A stretch of 7,356 nucleotides of DNA. It comes from an uncultured Eubacteriales bacterium (lineage in GTDB: Bacteria; Bacillota; Clostridia; UMGS1810). Each line of letters starts with the position of its first letter. Within the stretch, counting starts at the first letter, position 1. The stretch is taken from positions 1 to 7,356 of the forward strand of contig USKN01000097.1 in NCBI GenBank assembly GCA_900555295.1, in the 5' to 3' direction. The notes beneath the pieces were generated by a model. The model had not been told where the DNA came from. It was given only the letters and a program-made list of their open reading frames with translations, and did no database searches. This document shows positions 1-6,062 of this stretch, in pieces. The position numbers and the translations under genes were made by a program.

Positions 1-173
1 GTAATTCATAATTCATAATTATTTCCTACATCATCAGACGGGCGACCACGCAGGGGCGACCCTACGGGTGCATTGAAAAGCCCAAAATTGTGTGTATATT
101 TGCACCTCATCAGTCACCTTACGGTGACAGCTTCCCCTCAAGGGGAAGCCTTGGATTGTGCGTACATTAAACA
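1..173. repeat. Compound intergenic repeat, copy 1 (period 173 bp)
   Basis: This is the first of two tandem copies. In order it holds: an AT-rich heptamer array (TAATTCA units, 2-22); the word GGGCGACC at 40-47, repeated in direct orientation at 54-61; a spacer; a hairpin with arms GTCACC (113-118) and GGTGAC (123-128); a second hairpin with arms GCTTCCCCT (130-138) and AGGGGAAGC (141-149); and a unique tail (151-173). Bases 1-150 match 174-323 with five substitutions (positions 56, 59, 81, 93 and 102) and no indels. No convincing ORF lies here. The hairpin words resemble dispersed intergenic repeats I associate with Clostridia, which is recall only. The window begins exactly at the repeat start, so more copies may lie upstream. 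Confidence 0.9.
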
Positions 174-323
174 GTAATTCATAATTCATAATTATTTCCT
201 ACATCATCAGACGGGCGACCACGCAGGGTCGCCCCTACGGGTGCATTGAAAAGTCCAAAATTGTGCGTATATTTCCACCTCATCAGTCACCTTACGGTGA
301 CAGCTTCCCCTCAAGGGGAAGCC
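174..323. repeat. Compound intergenic repeat, copy 2
   Basis: This is the second copy of the 150-bp conserved core, about 97 percent identical to 1-150. Here GGGCGACC (213-220) faces GGTCGCCC (227-234), so an 8-bp stem with a 6-base loop can form; in copy 1 the same arms are direct repeats and cannot pair. The two downstream hairpins are unchanged (286-301, and 303-322 with a 9-bp stem). After 323 the similarity to copy 1 stops. A degenerate version of the GTCACC hairpin appears at 342-357 (GTCATCTTGCGGTGAG). None of the stems is followed by a T-run, so they do not look like intrinsic terminators. Confidence 0.9.
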
Positions 324-374
324 ATTGTTTGCGCCTTATAGGTCATCTTGCGGTGAGGGGTGTACGCTGTTTTA

Positions 375-409
375 ATTATGAATTATACATTATGCATTAT
401 GAATTATTT
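375..409. repeat. AT-rich heptamer array, inverted relative to 2-22 and 175-195
   Basis: Five consecutive 7-bp units read ATTATGA, ATTATAC, ATTATGC, ATTATGA and ATTATTT. The unit ATTATGA is the reverse complement, in shifted phase, of the TAATTCA heptamer that opens both upstream repeat copies. The 1-409 block is therefore bounded by the same heptamer family in opposite orientations, a layout that recalls a non-autonomous (MITE-like) element. The last degenerate unit runs into the stop codon of the esterase gene on the minus strand. Confidence 0.7.
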
Positions 410-1242
410 TACGGTTGAACCACTTGCTCATCGCCAAACATTATATGCATCCAATCGCACGCAAATTTTGCCCACGTTGCAACGTGGCTGTTTATACTGC
501 TCGGGTATGACGTATATGCGGTTGCAAGCGACATACCGTGCGGTCCATCGGGATAAATATGCATTTCAAACGGTATATTGTATTGCCTGAGCGCTCTTGC
601 AAACTCCAGCGAATTTTCAACAGGCACGGCTCCGTCCGAAAATGTATGCCATAAAAATGCGGGCGGTGTATCGGGCGATACTTTCTTTTCAAGCGACAGG
701 CGCATATATTCCTCATCCGAAAGACCCTCGCCGAGTAAGTTATAAAACGATCCCTTATGAGCTTTTTCGCCGTACATTATAACAGGGTAACACAAAATAA
801 GTGCGTTGGGTTTATTTTGTTCATTTTCACATTTAACGGCAGGTTCCGTATTCCACAATGTACCCACGCTTGCCGCAAGGTGTCCGCCTGCCGAAAAACC
901 GCAAACGGCAATAGCGTTGGGGTTTACGTACCACTTATCGGCATTTTTTCTTATTAATTTGATTGCCTCGCATACTTCATAAAGCGCGGCGGGGTAACGT
1001 GTGGGCGCTATGCTGTAATCCACAACAAATGCGTGAAATCCCGCATTTGAAAACATAAGCGCAACAGGTTCCGCCTCACGCGGACATCTGTCGGAGTACG
1101 CACCCCCCGCAAGCACAATAACGGCAGGGCGCACACGGTTTACTCCCGTATATGCAAAGCTGTCCTCGGTTATGTAGGTGGTAAGTGTGGGCATAAAGCC
1201 GTTTAATTCTTTTTCTCTTAAATTGTACTTTTTAATTATCAT
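409..1242 (-). CDS. Alpha/beta-hydrolase, acetylesterase-like (277 aa)
   Basis: Predicted cytoplasmic serine esterase of the Aes/BD-FAE-like alpha/beta-hydrolase group, likely to deacylate a small or carbohydrate-linked ester; the substrate is unknown. The nucleophile elbow is GFSAGGH with Ser117. The acid is probably Asp203 (HTFSDGAVP) and the base His235 (GPHG). The oxyanion-hole segment near 44-50 reads LAGGAYS, so the usual HGGG His is absent. A YPVI strand at 152-155, as in BD-FAE-type esterases, supports the family. There is no signal peptide or membrane segment. I chose the ATG at 1242 because GAGG (1252-1255) sits 9 bases upstream of it. A GTG at 1257 would add five residues but overlaps that Shine-Dalgarno. 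The gene overlaps the end of the VanW gene by 11 bases, which implies one operon and translational coupling. The length is normal for the family. Family assignment is firm; the substrate is not. Confidence 0.9.
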   Translation of the reverse strand: MIIKKYNLREKELNGFMPTLTTYITEDSFAYTGVNRVRPAVIVLAGGAYSDRCPREAEPVALMFSNAGFHAFVVDYSIAPTRYPAALYEVCEAIKLIRKNADKWYVNPNAIAVCGFSAGGHLAASVGTLWNTEPAVKCENEQNKPNALILCYPVIMYGEKAHKGSFYNLLGEGLSDEEYMRLSLEKKVSPDTPPAFLWHTFSDGAVPVENSLEFARALRQYNIPFEMHIYPDGPHGMSLATAYTSYPSSINSHVATWAKFACDWMHIMFGDEQVVQP

Positions 1243-3097
1243 TTTGTATATCCTCACTTTTATTATTTTCGTCCGACTGCTGCGGCTTGTCCGTTATATT
1301 TTCGTGATTTGTATTTTGCTCCGGCTTTGATGGCTCGGGCGGTAGTGCGCCCGCTGTATCGTCAGCGTTGGTATTTGGCTGTATCTGTTCCACCTTTGGT
1401 GTTTCGGGCGGTTTTGGCGGCTGTACCTCTTGCGGCGGCTGTTCTGCCTTGGGCGGTTCAACCGCGGGTGCAATAACCGGTGCGGTTGCCTCTGCCTGTT
1501 TTTTTGATACCGCCACAATTTTTTCTATTGGATTATACACGCTTTTGGCAACAAATTTTTTATCGTATTGCACACCGTTGCGTTTATAAATTTTATATGT
1601 ATTAACCGTTGCACCGTTTGAACCGTTTTGCATTACGGTTGTCTGCCCCGATTTTAACGCGGCATTTTCCACCTCGCGCGTGGGGTATGCGCTTGTTGCC
1701 ACGGTTTCGGTGTAAAGCTCTATTTTATAGTCCATATCGGTTACTCCTACCGCCGATACGGTTAAAGTTCTGTTTGCACAAGACGCGGCAATTTTTATGG
1801 GATAAGTTTTATCGTTTTCAAATACAAAATCAACCAATCCGTACGATACTGTTGCGTCACGTCCGAGAGGTACGTAACCTACGGGCATAGAATGATTTGT
1901 GCGTTTTACTATTTTAAGGTCGGCATAAAGCACGGTGTTAAAAAGCGTACTCGATACCTGGCATATACCGCCGCCCATACCGTCCACTATTTTATTGCCC
2001 TCATACACGTGCGCATTTTTAAACCCTGCCGCCGCCGTACGCGGACCCACAACAGTATTGTACGAAAATCTCTCTCCCGGATTTAAAACCGTGCCGTTTA
2101 TTTTTGACGCAGCAAGTTCTATATTATGCGCTCTGTTACTGTCGCTTGACGCATAGTTTGTTGAGTATGAGGCAATTGTATGGCTTATAAGCTTTTTTTC
2201 AAGGCTTTCAACCGTTACCGCCGCTTTTGTTATTTGCGCCGGTATTGTGTAGTCGGCATTGTTTTTACGGTTTTGCTCTATTATGCGTTTTGTTTCGTCA
2301 TAATTGAGTTTTATACCGTTTATTTCTTTTTCAAATTCGTACTTGCCGTCTTTTTGTATGTACGACGCGTCTTTTACGTCGCGGTTATACTCCGCGTAAA
2401 ATTTGTCCGCGTCTATAGGCTCTGGATTTACGGTTTTTATTACAATTTTTATTTTTTCGGACGGTATAAAATCTTTAAACGATTTTTTTATTTCACGTTC
2501 CAAATTTTTTACATCAATGCTTCTTCCGCTTGTGCCGTTGTTTACAATTAAACAGCCGTCCCCCTCCGAAACGCTGTATTGCGCCGTATCGGAAAGCTTG
2601 TCGCTTATTGCGTCGCTTATTGCCGATATAAGGCTCTCCTCGTCATATGTAATATCGGGTTTAATTGTAACGCGGCTGTGTTTAAGCTTTAAAATATTTT
2701 TAATGCGTTTAAACACATTGCCGTCTTTTCCGTACTCAAAAGCGTCGGTTACGGTTTTGTTTATATCCGTTTTTAGCGTAATACGGTCGGACGGCACCTC
2801 AAATTCAACATCATCGCACACAAAGCAAAGGTTATATGCCTTACCGTCAGCTTTTTGCTTTACCGCACTGCGCGCTCTGTCGAAAGTCATTGACCCTGCG
2901 TCTATATCGCCTATATACACACCGTCAAATATTTTATTGCTGTTTGCATCTCCCGCAAGCGTTATTAGCCCTGCCGCGCATATTAAAACAATTGCCGTAC
3001 ATATACACACCGCAATTTTTTTGCGTTTTGATATTTTTGATAAATTTATTTTTTGTGGCTTTTTTATTTGTTTATCTGTTTTTTGGGGTTCGCTCAT
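1232..3097 (-). CDS. Membrane-anchored VanW/G5-domain cell-wall protein (621 aa)
   Basis: Predicted envelope protein. Residues 1-27 are Lys-rich and cytoplasmic, and about 28-49 form one membrane anchor, so the rest should face the wall. Residues about 60-300 look like the putative peptidoglycan-binding repeats (PG_binding_4) that usually precede VanW. The VanW domain spans about 316-452, with NPGERFSYN (339-347), the hallmark GGGICQVSSTLFN (375-387) and HSMPVGYVPLGRDATVSYG (402-420). A G5-like domain follows (about 455-531, ending YNPIEKIVAVSKK). Residues 534-621 are a Pro/Glu/Gln/Asn-rich low-complexity tail, probably disordered or wall-spanning. VanW takes its name from vancomycin-resistance clusters, but its biochemical function is unclear, and no van ligase genes are present here, so resistance should not be inferred. 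The start ATG has AGGAG 11 bases upstream. A promoter lies in the gap, and the esterase overlaps the 3' end. Confidence 0.93.
   Translation of the reverse strand: MSEPQKTDKQIKKPQKINLSKISKRKKIAVCICTAIVLICAAGLITLAGDANSNKIFDGVYIGDIDAGSMTFDRARSAVKQKADGKAYNLCFVCDDVEFEVPSDRITLKTDINKTVTDAFEYGKDGNVFKRIKNILKLKHSRVTIKPDITYDEESLISAISDAISDKLSDTAQYSVSEGDGCLIVNNGTSGRSIDVKNLEREIKKSFKDFIPSEKIKIVIKTVNPEPIDADKFYAEYNRDVKDASYIQKDGKYEFEKEINGIKLNYDETKRIIEQNRKNNADYTIPAQITKAAVTVESLEKKLISHTIASYSTNYASSDSNRAHNIELAASKINGTVLNPGERFSYNTVVGPRTAAAGFKNAHVYEGNKIVDGMGGGICQVSSTLFNTVLYADLKIVKRTNHSMPVGYVPLGRDATVSYGLVDFVFENDKTYPIKIAASCANRTLTVSAVGVTDMDYKIELYTETVATSAYPTREVENAALKSGQTTVMQNGSNGATVNTYKIYKRNGVQYDKKFVAKSVYNPIEKIVAVSKKQAEATAPVIAPAVEPPKAEQPPQEVQPPKPPETPKVEQIQPNTNADDTAGALPPEPSKPEQNTNHENITDKPQQSDENNKSEDIQNDN
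1252..1255 (-). promoter_or_regulatory. RBS deciding the esterase start
   Basis: GAGG on the minus strand lies 9 bases before the ATG at 1242, inside the last codons of the VanW gene. The alternative GTG codon at 1257 immediately precedes and overlaps this motif, so it is unlikely to be the real start. Confidence 0.75.
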
Positions 3098-3108
3098 AGC
3101 CGTTTTAA

Positions 3109-3113
3109 CTCCT
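3109..3113 (-). promoter_or_regulatory. RBS of the VanW gene
   Basis: AGGAG on the minus strand lies 11 bases before the ATG at 3097. The spacing is a little long, but no better start is nearby and the N-terminus (Lys-rich, then membrane anchor) fits. Confidence 0.7.
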
Positions 3114-3172
3114 GATTATATCATTCAAAATTTTAACTGTTTTATTTATATTCTTAATGTATTGCAAATATT

Positions 3173-3201
3173 ATAATATCACAAAAATTTGCGGTTGTAA
3201 A
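3173..3201 (-). promoter_or_regulatory. Putative sigma-A promoter of the VanW-esterase operon
   Basis: On the minus strand, TTTACA (3196-3201) is followed after 17 bases by TATTAT (3173-3178), with an overlapping TATAAT three bases further on. This predicts a leader of roughly 65-70 bases before the VanW ATG. The gap from 3098 to 3248 holds no ORF and no obvious hairpin plus T-run for the upstream GTPase gene, so read-through into this operon is possible. Confidence 0.55.
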
Positions 3202-3248
3202 GGCAAAATGCGCATATTGTACTTTTAAAACGTGCGTTCTTTTATTGT

Positions 3249-5876
3249 TTATATTTTTATATACTTTACAAACTCCTCTTTTTGCGCCTCTATGTGGTAT
3301 TTCTCAACAATGCGGTCAATTTCTTTTTCGCATTGCAGTACTTCGTCTTGCAGCATTCGTGCCGATATACGCTGCGCGCCGCTGCCGAAAATTATCATTT
3401 GTTCAAGTGCGTCGGACGTTGCAACGCACACCTTATTGTCTTTTGCAAGCGTATGCGCACACTTTTCTATATACGAATCTGCCGTTTCCGCCTCTTTGGT
3501 ATATACAACCGTTACACCGTCGGCACAGCGGTTTATCTCTCCCGTATTTCCCTTTACCTTGTATGCATCAAATACAATTATTATTTCGCACTTTTTAAAA
3601 ATACGGTAGTTTATCATACGGTTTATAAGCTCAATCCTTGCACCGTCAAGACTTTCGCGGGCGGTTTTGTTTAAACCGCCCCACGCAAATATTATATTGT
3701 ATCCGTCCACAAGCAGGTACTCGCCTTTATTGGGAGCGAAAGAAGGCTCCTTTCCCTTATACGGTTTGTATTTGGGAGTGTTGAGCGGTGTATACGTTTT
3801 GTTTTTTATTTCGCCGTATGTGCGCTCGTATATTTTTAAAAGCTCCTCATCGGTTGCCGAAATGCCGCCTTTTTCAAAAGCGCTTTTTTGGGAGCCGTTT
3901 TTATCCGCCTTTTTTAATATGCTTTCAAGGTGCATATGTTCGGGTACTTCATTCCATTTTACGGTATACCCCGCACCGTGTGAGCAAAAAACGGAGTCGG
4001 CGGGGTTTTGCGTGTCGTTTTCGCTTATATATCCTATGCTCTCTATAACCTCTGCGCTGTTTAAACACTCATCATAACAGGCAAAACTTAAATTAAGTAT
4101 TCCCTTTCCGCGTGTGTACGATATAACGTTTTCGCGGTAATCTTCAAGCGCACGCACCGCCGCGCGCCCTTTAATGCAAGCTGTTTCGCCGCATATATCG
4201 GGTTGTGTAAATTTTGCATTTATTGCGTTTAAGTCCGTCATAGCACGTCCCACACAATCAGAGGGTATTTCAAGCGTAAAATCGTAATACGGTTCAAGCA
4301 GTATACTCTCCGCCGACATAAGCCCCTGGCGCACCGCCCTGTATGTTGCCTCACGAAAATCTCCGCCCTCGGTATGTTTTGTATGCGCTCTGCCCGCCTT
4401 TAACGTAATTTTTATATCCGTAACGGGCGAACCCGTGAGAACTCCCAAATGCTTTTTTTCGTGCAGATGTGTTAAAATAAGGTTTTGATAATTTTTTGCG
4501 AGCATATCTTCGGGGCAGTCGGCACATATTTCAACACCGCTGCCGCGCTTTAGCGGTTCAATGAGCAAATGCACCTCGGCATAGTGTTTAAGCGGTTCAA
4601 AATGCCCCACACCCTCAACGGTGTTTTTAATTGTTTCTTTATATATAATACTTCCGCGGCTGAACCCAACGGATATATTAAATCGGTCGTGCATTATGCG
4701 CTGCAAAATTTCGAGCTGAATTTTACCCATAAGGCGCAAATTTATTTCGCCCGTTATATTGTTAAATTCAACCCCGAGCTGCGGGTCCTGCGCCTCAAGT
4801 ATTTTAAAATTATTGTACACTGTGTTAATATCGGTGTTATCGTATATATCAACGCGGTAATTAAAAAGAGGTGTACTCAAAAGATTTTCGGCGTCTTTTT
4901 GTATGCCTATACCGTCGCCCGCATTAAGCGACGAAATACCCGTTACGGCGCATACATCTCCCGCGTATGCCGTATTTTGCAACACATACTTTGCGCCCGA
5001 GTAAATACGTATTTCGTTTATTTTTTCGTTTTTTTTGCCCAAAATATCTTTTACGGCAATACTTCCGCTTGTTATTTTTAAAAATGTAAGACGGTTGTTT
5101 TTTCCGTCGGACGCAATTTTAAAAACGCGTGCGCCCAATACATCTTTGGCTTTTGCATAGAGGTTTACGGTATATCTGTCAAAACCGTTTAAAAATTTCC
5201 TAACCCCGTCAAGTTTTAAGGCAGAGCCAAAGTAACACGGAAAAATTTTTCGCTGTGCTATCGCTTTTGCAATGCTCTCGTCCGATATACTCTCATTGCT
5301 TTCAAAGTACTGTTGCATAAGCTGTTCATCGTGCACGGCAATATTTTCAAAAAATGCCTTTTTATCACCTTTATCATCTTTATCATCGGTGCAAAAATCA
5401 ACGCACGCATCGCTTAATTTACCGCACAGGTTATTCATAATTTCCGCCTTTTCGGTATACGCAATATCCAGCTTGTTTACAAATATAAATACGGGAACAT
5501 TGTTTTTTTGAAGCATTTTCCACAGCGTTTGCGTATGACTTTGCACACCGTCCGACGCGCTTATTACAAGTATTGCATAATCGGCAATACCCAGCGCACG
5601 CTCCGCCTCCGCGGCAAAATCGGTATGCCCCGGGGTATCTACAAGCGTTATTTGAGTATTGTTATATTTAATTTGCGCCTGCTTTGAAAATATGGTTATA
5701 CCGCGTTCACGCTCTATTGTATCGGTATCCAAAAATGCGTCTTTATTGTCTACCCTGCCAAGCTTTCGTATTTCGCCCGCAGTATACAAAAGCGCCTCCG
5801 ACAGTGTGGTTTTGCCCGAGTCAACGTGTGCGGCTATTGCGGCGGTTATTCGTTTTTTGTTTTGTAATATATCCAT
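3249..5876 (-). CDS. Tet(M)/EF-G-like translation GTPase fused to a Rae1/YacP-type NYN endoribonuclease (875 aa)
   Basis: The N-terminal ~600 residues form a ribosome-dependent GTPase of the tetracycline ribosomal-protection/EF-G superfamily. Visible motifs are G1 AHVDSGKTT (16-24), G2 RERGIT (56-61), G3 DTPGH (80-84), G4 NKLD (134-137) and G5 GSA (217-219). Domains II-V follow at about 243-325, 335-410, 412-530 and 530-600. Residues about 600-716 are an extension and linker. Residues about 718-875 closely match B. subtilis Rae1 (YacP) as I recall it: LLVDGYN (721-727, Asp724), IIVFDAYKVKG (766-776, Asp770), TKEAETAD (793-800) and VATSDALEQ (818-826, Asp822), so the acidic nuclease site looks intact. 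Tet(M) is about 640 aa and Rae1 about 170 aa, so both partners are full length. The start at 5876 has GAGGA 9 bases upstream; an in-frame codon at 5939 lies upstream of the predicted transcript start. Tetracycline protection is doubtful because the Tet(M) domain IV tip is not conserved. Domain assignments are firm; the combined function is inference. Confidence 0.93.
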   Translation of the reverse strand: MDILQNKKRITAAIAAHVDSGKTTLSEALLYTAGEIRKLGRVDNKDAFLDTDTIERERGITIFSKQAQIKYNNTQITLVDTPGHTDFAAEAERALGIADYAILVISASDGVQSHTQTLWKMLQKNNVPVFIFVNKLDIAYTEKAEIMNNLCGKLSDACVDFCTDDKDDKGDKKAFFENIAVHDEQLMQQYFESNESISDESIAKAIAQRKIFPCYFGSALKLDGVRKFLNGFDRYTVNLYAKAKDVLGARVFKIASDGKNNRLTFLKITSGSIAVKDILGKKNEKINEIRIYSGAKYVLQNTAYAGDVCAVTGISSLNAGDGIGIQKDAENLLSTPLFNYRVDIYDNTDINTVYNNFKILEAQDPQLGVEFNNITGEINLRLMGKIQLEILQRIMHDRFNISVGFSRGSIIYKETIKNTVEGVGHFEPLKHYAEVHLLIEPLKRGSGVEICADCPEDMLAKNYQNLILTHLHEKKHLGVLTGSPVTDIKITLKAGRAHTKHTEGGDFREATYRAVRQGLMSAESILLEPYYDFTLEIPSDCVGRAMTDLNAINAKFTQPDICGETACIKGRAAVRALEDYRENVISYTRGKGILNLSFACYDECLNSAEVIESIGYISENDTQNPADSVFCSHGAGYTVKWNEVPEHMHLESILKKADKNGSQKSAFEKGGISATDEELLKIYERTYGEIKNKTYTPLNTPKYKPYKGKEPSFAPNKGEYLLVDGYNIIFAWGGLNKTARESLDGARIELINRMINYRIFKKCEIIIVFDAYKVKGNTGEINRCADGVTVVYTKEAETADSYIEKCAHTLAKDNKVCVATSDALEQMIIFGSGAQRISARMLQDEVLQCEKEIDRIVEKYHIEAQKEEFVKYIKI
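5361..5387 (-). repeat. In-frame 9-bp tandem repeat inside the GTPase gene
   Basis: Three consecutive 9-mers (plus strand TTTATCACC, TTTATCATC, TTTATCATC) encode DDK-DDK-GDK at residues 164-172. They lie in the G domain between the NKLD motif and the GSA motif, in a stretch where family members are expected to vary. Repeat-number changes would stay in frame. Confidence 0.8.
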
Positions 5877-5885
5877 TATATTTGT

Positions 5886-5890
5886 TCCTC
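5886..5890 (-). promoter_or_regulatory. RBS deciding the GTPase-nuclease start
   Basis: GAGGA on the minus strand lies 9 bases before the ATG at 5876. The resulting N-terminus (MDILQNKKRI, then the P-loop) is what this GTPase superfamily shows, so the 21 extra residues possible from 5939 are rejected. Confidence 0.8.
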
Positions 5891-5927
5891 TTGCCCAAAC
5901 ATATATTTTGCAGATTATCTTAAAGGT

Positions 5928-5956
5928 AGTATAGCACACATTACGGCAAAACGCAA
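5928..5956 (-). promoter_or_regulatory. Putative sigma-A promoter of the GTPase-nuclease gene
   Basis: On the minus strand, TTGCGT (5951-5956) is followed by a 17-base spacer and TATACT (5928-5933), with an extended -10 TG just before it (TGC-TATACT). The predicted start near 5921 gives a leader of about 45 bases. That is too short for the peptide-coding attenuator leader known upstream of tet(M). Confidence 0.7.
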
Positions 5957-5968
5957 TTACGTTTTTGC
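5946..5968. promoter_or_regulatory. Imperfect dyad overlapping the -35 of the GTPase promoter
   Basis: GCAAAACG (5946-5953) and CGTTTTTGC (5960-5968) are inverted repeats with one extra T, around a 6-base centre CAATTA. The left half covers part of the -35 box (5951-5956). A repressor operator is possible, but the region is AT-rich and no specific regulator family is recognised. Confidence 0.3.
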
Positions 5969-6005
5969 TTAAAGTATAAAATTAAATGTATTTTGTGCAA
6001 ATACT

Positions 6006-6033
6006 TTTACAAAAATAGGATTTAAAATATAGT
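6006..6033 (+). promoter_or_regulatory. Putative promoter of the Gfo/Idh/MocA gene
   Basis: TTTACA (6006-6011), a 16-base spacer, and TATAGT (6028-6033) predict a start near 6040 and a leader of about 23 bases. The region is AT-rich and other hexamer pairs are possible, for example one beginning at TTGTGC (5994-5999), so the exact boxes are uncertain. Confidence 0.45.
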
Positions 6034-6048
6034 TATTCAATAGTAGGT

Positions 6049-6056
6049 AAGGGTGG
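6049..6056 (+). promoter_or_regulatory. RBS of the Gfo/Idh/MocA gene
   Basis: AAGGGTGG ends 6 bases before the ATG at 6063. It is a one-mismatch Shine-Dalgarno (compare AAGGAGG) and the only good one close to the Rossmann-fold N-terminus. Confidence 0.65.
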
Positions 6057-6062
6057 TTTCAA

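Noticed and set aside
130..149. Intrinsic terminator at the GCTTCCCCT/AGGGGAAGC hairpin (also at 303-322)
   Set aside because: The stem is strong, but no T-run follows on either strand, and both copies are part of the repeat module.
1..323. CRISPR array
   Set aside because: There are only two long (150-bp) repeats with internal hairpins and no short regular repeat-spacer pattern or cas genes.
360..590. Short plus-strand ORF running from the repeat block into the esterase gene
   Set aside because: It starts inside the repeat, reads antisense through the esterase C-terminus, and has no domain.
1232..3097. Vancomycin-resistance function for the VanW protein
   Set aside because: VanW-domain proteins are common in Clostridia without resistance, and no vanHAX-type or van regulatory genes are in the window.
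2403..3176. Plus-strand ORF of 257 codons opposite the VanW gene
   Set aside because: It lies antisense to a well-supported gene, is hydrophobic and low in recognisable motifs, and has no plausible RBS context; it reflects the codon bias of the opposite strand.
4569..5081. Plus-strand ORF of 170 codons opposite the GTPase gene
   Set aside because: It is antisense to conserved GTPase domains II-IV; its Tyr/Phe-rich composition is typical of a shadow frame.
3249..5876. Calling the gene a tetracycline-resistance determinant
   Set aside because: The Tet(M) domain IV tip residues are not conserved, and the C-terminal nuclease fusion is not a feature of proven tet genes I know.
5877..5939. N-terminal extension of the GTPase-nuclease from an in-frame start at 5939
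   Set aside because: It would begin upstream of the predicted transcription start and inside the promoter. The ATG at 5876 has a good Shine-Dalgarno and gives the expected family N-terminus.
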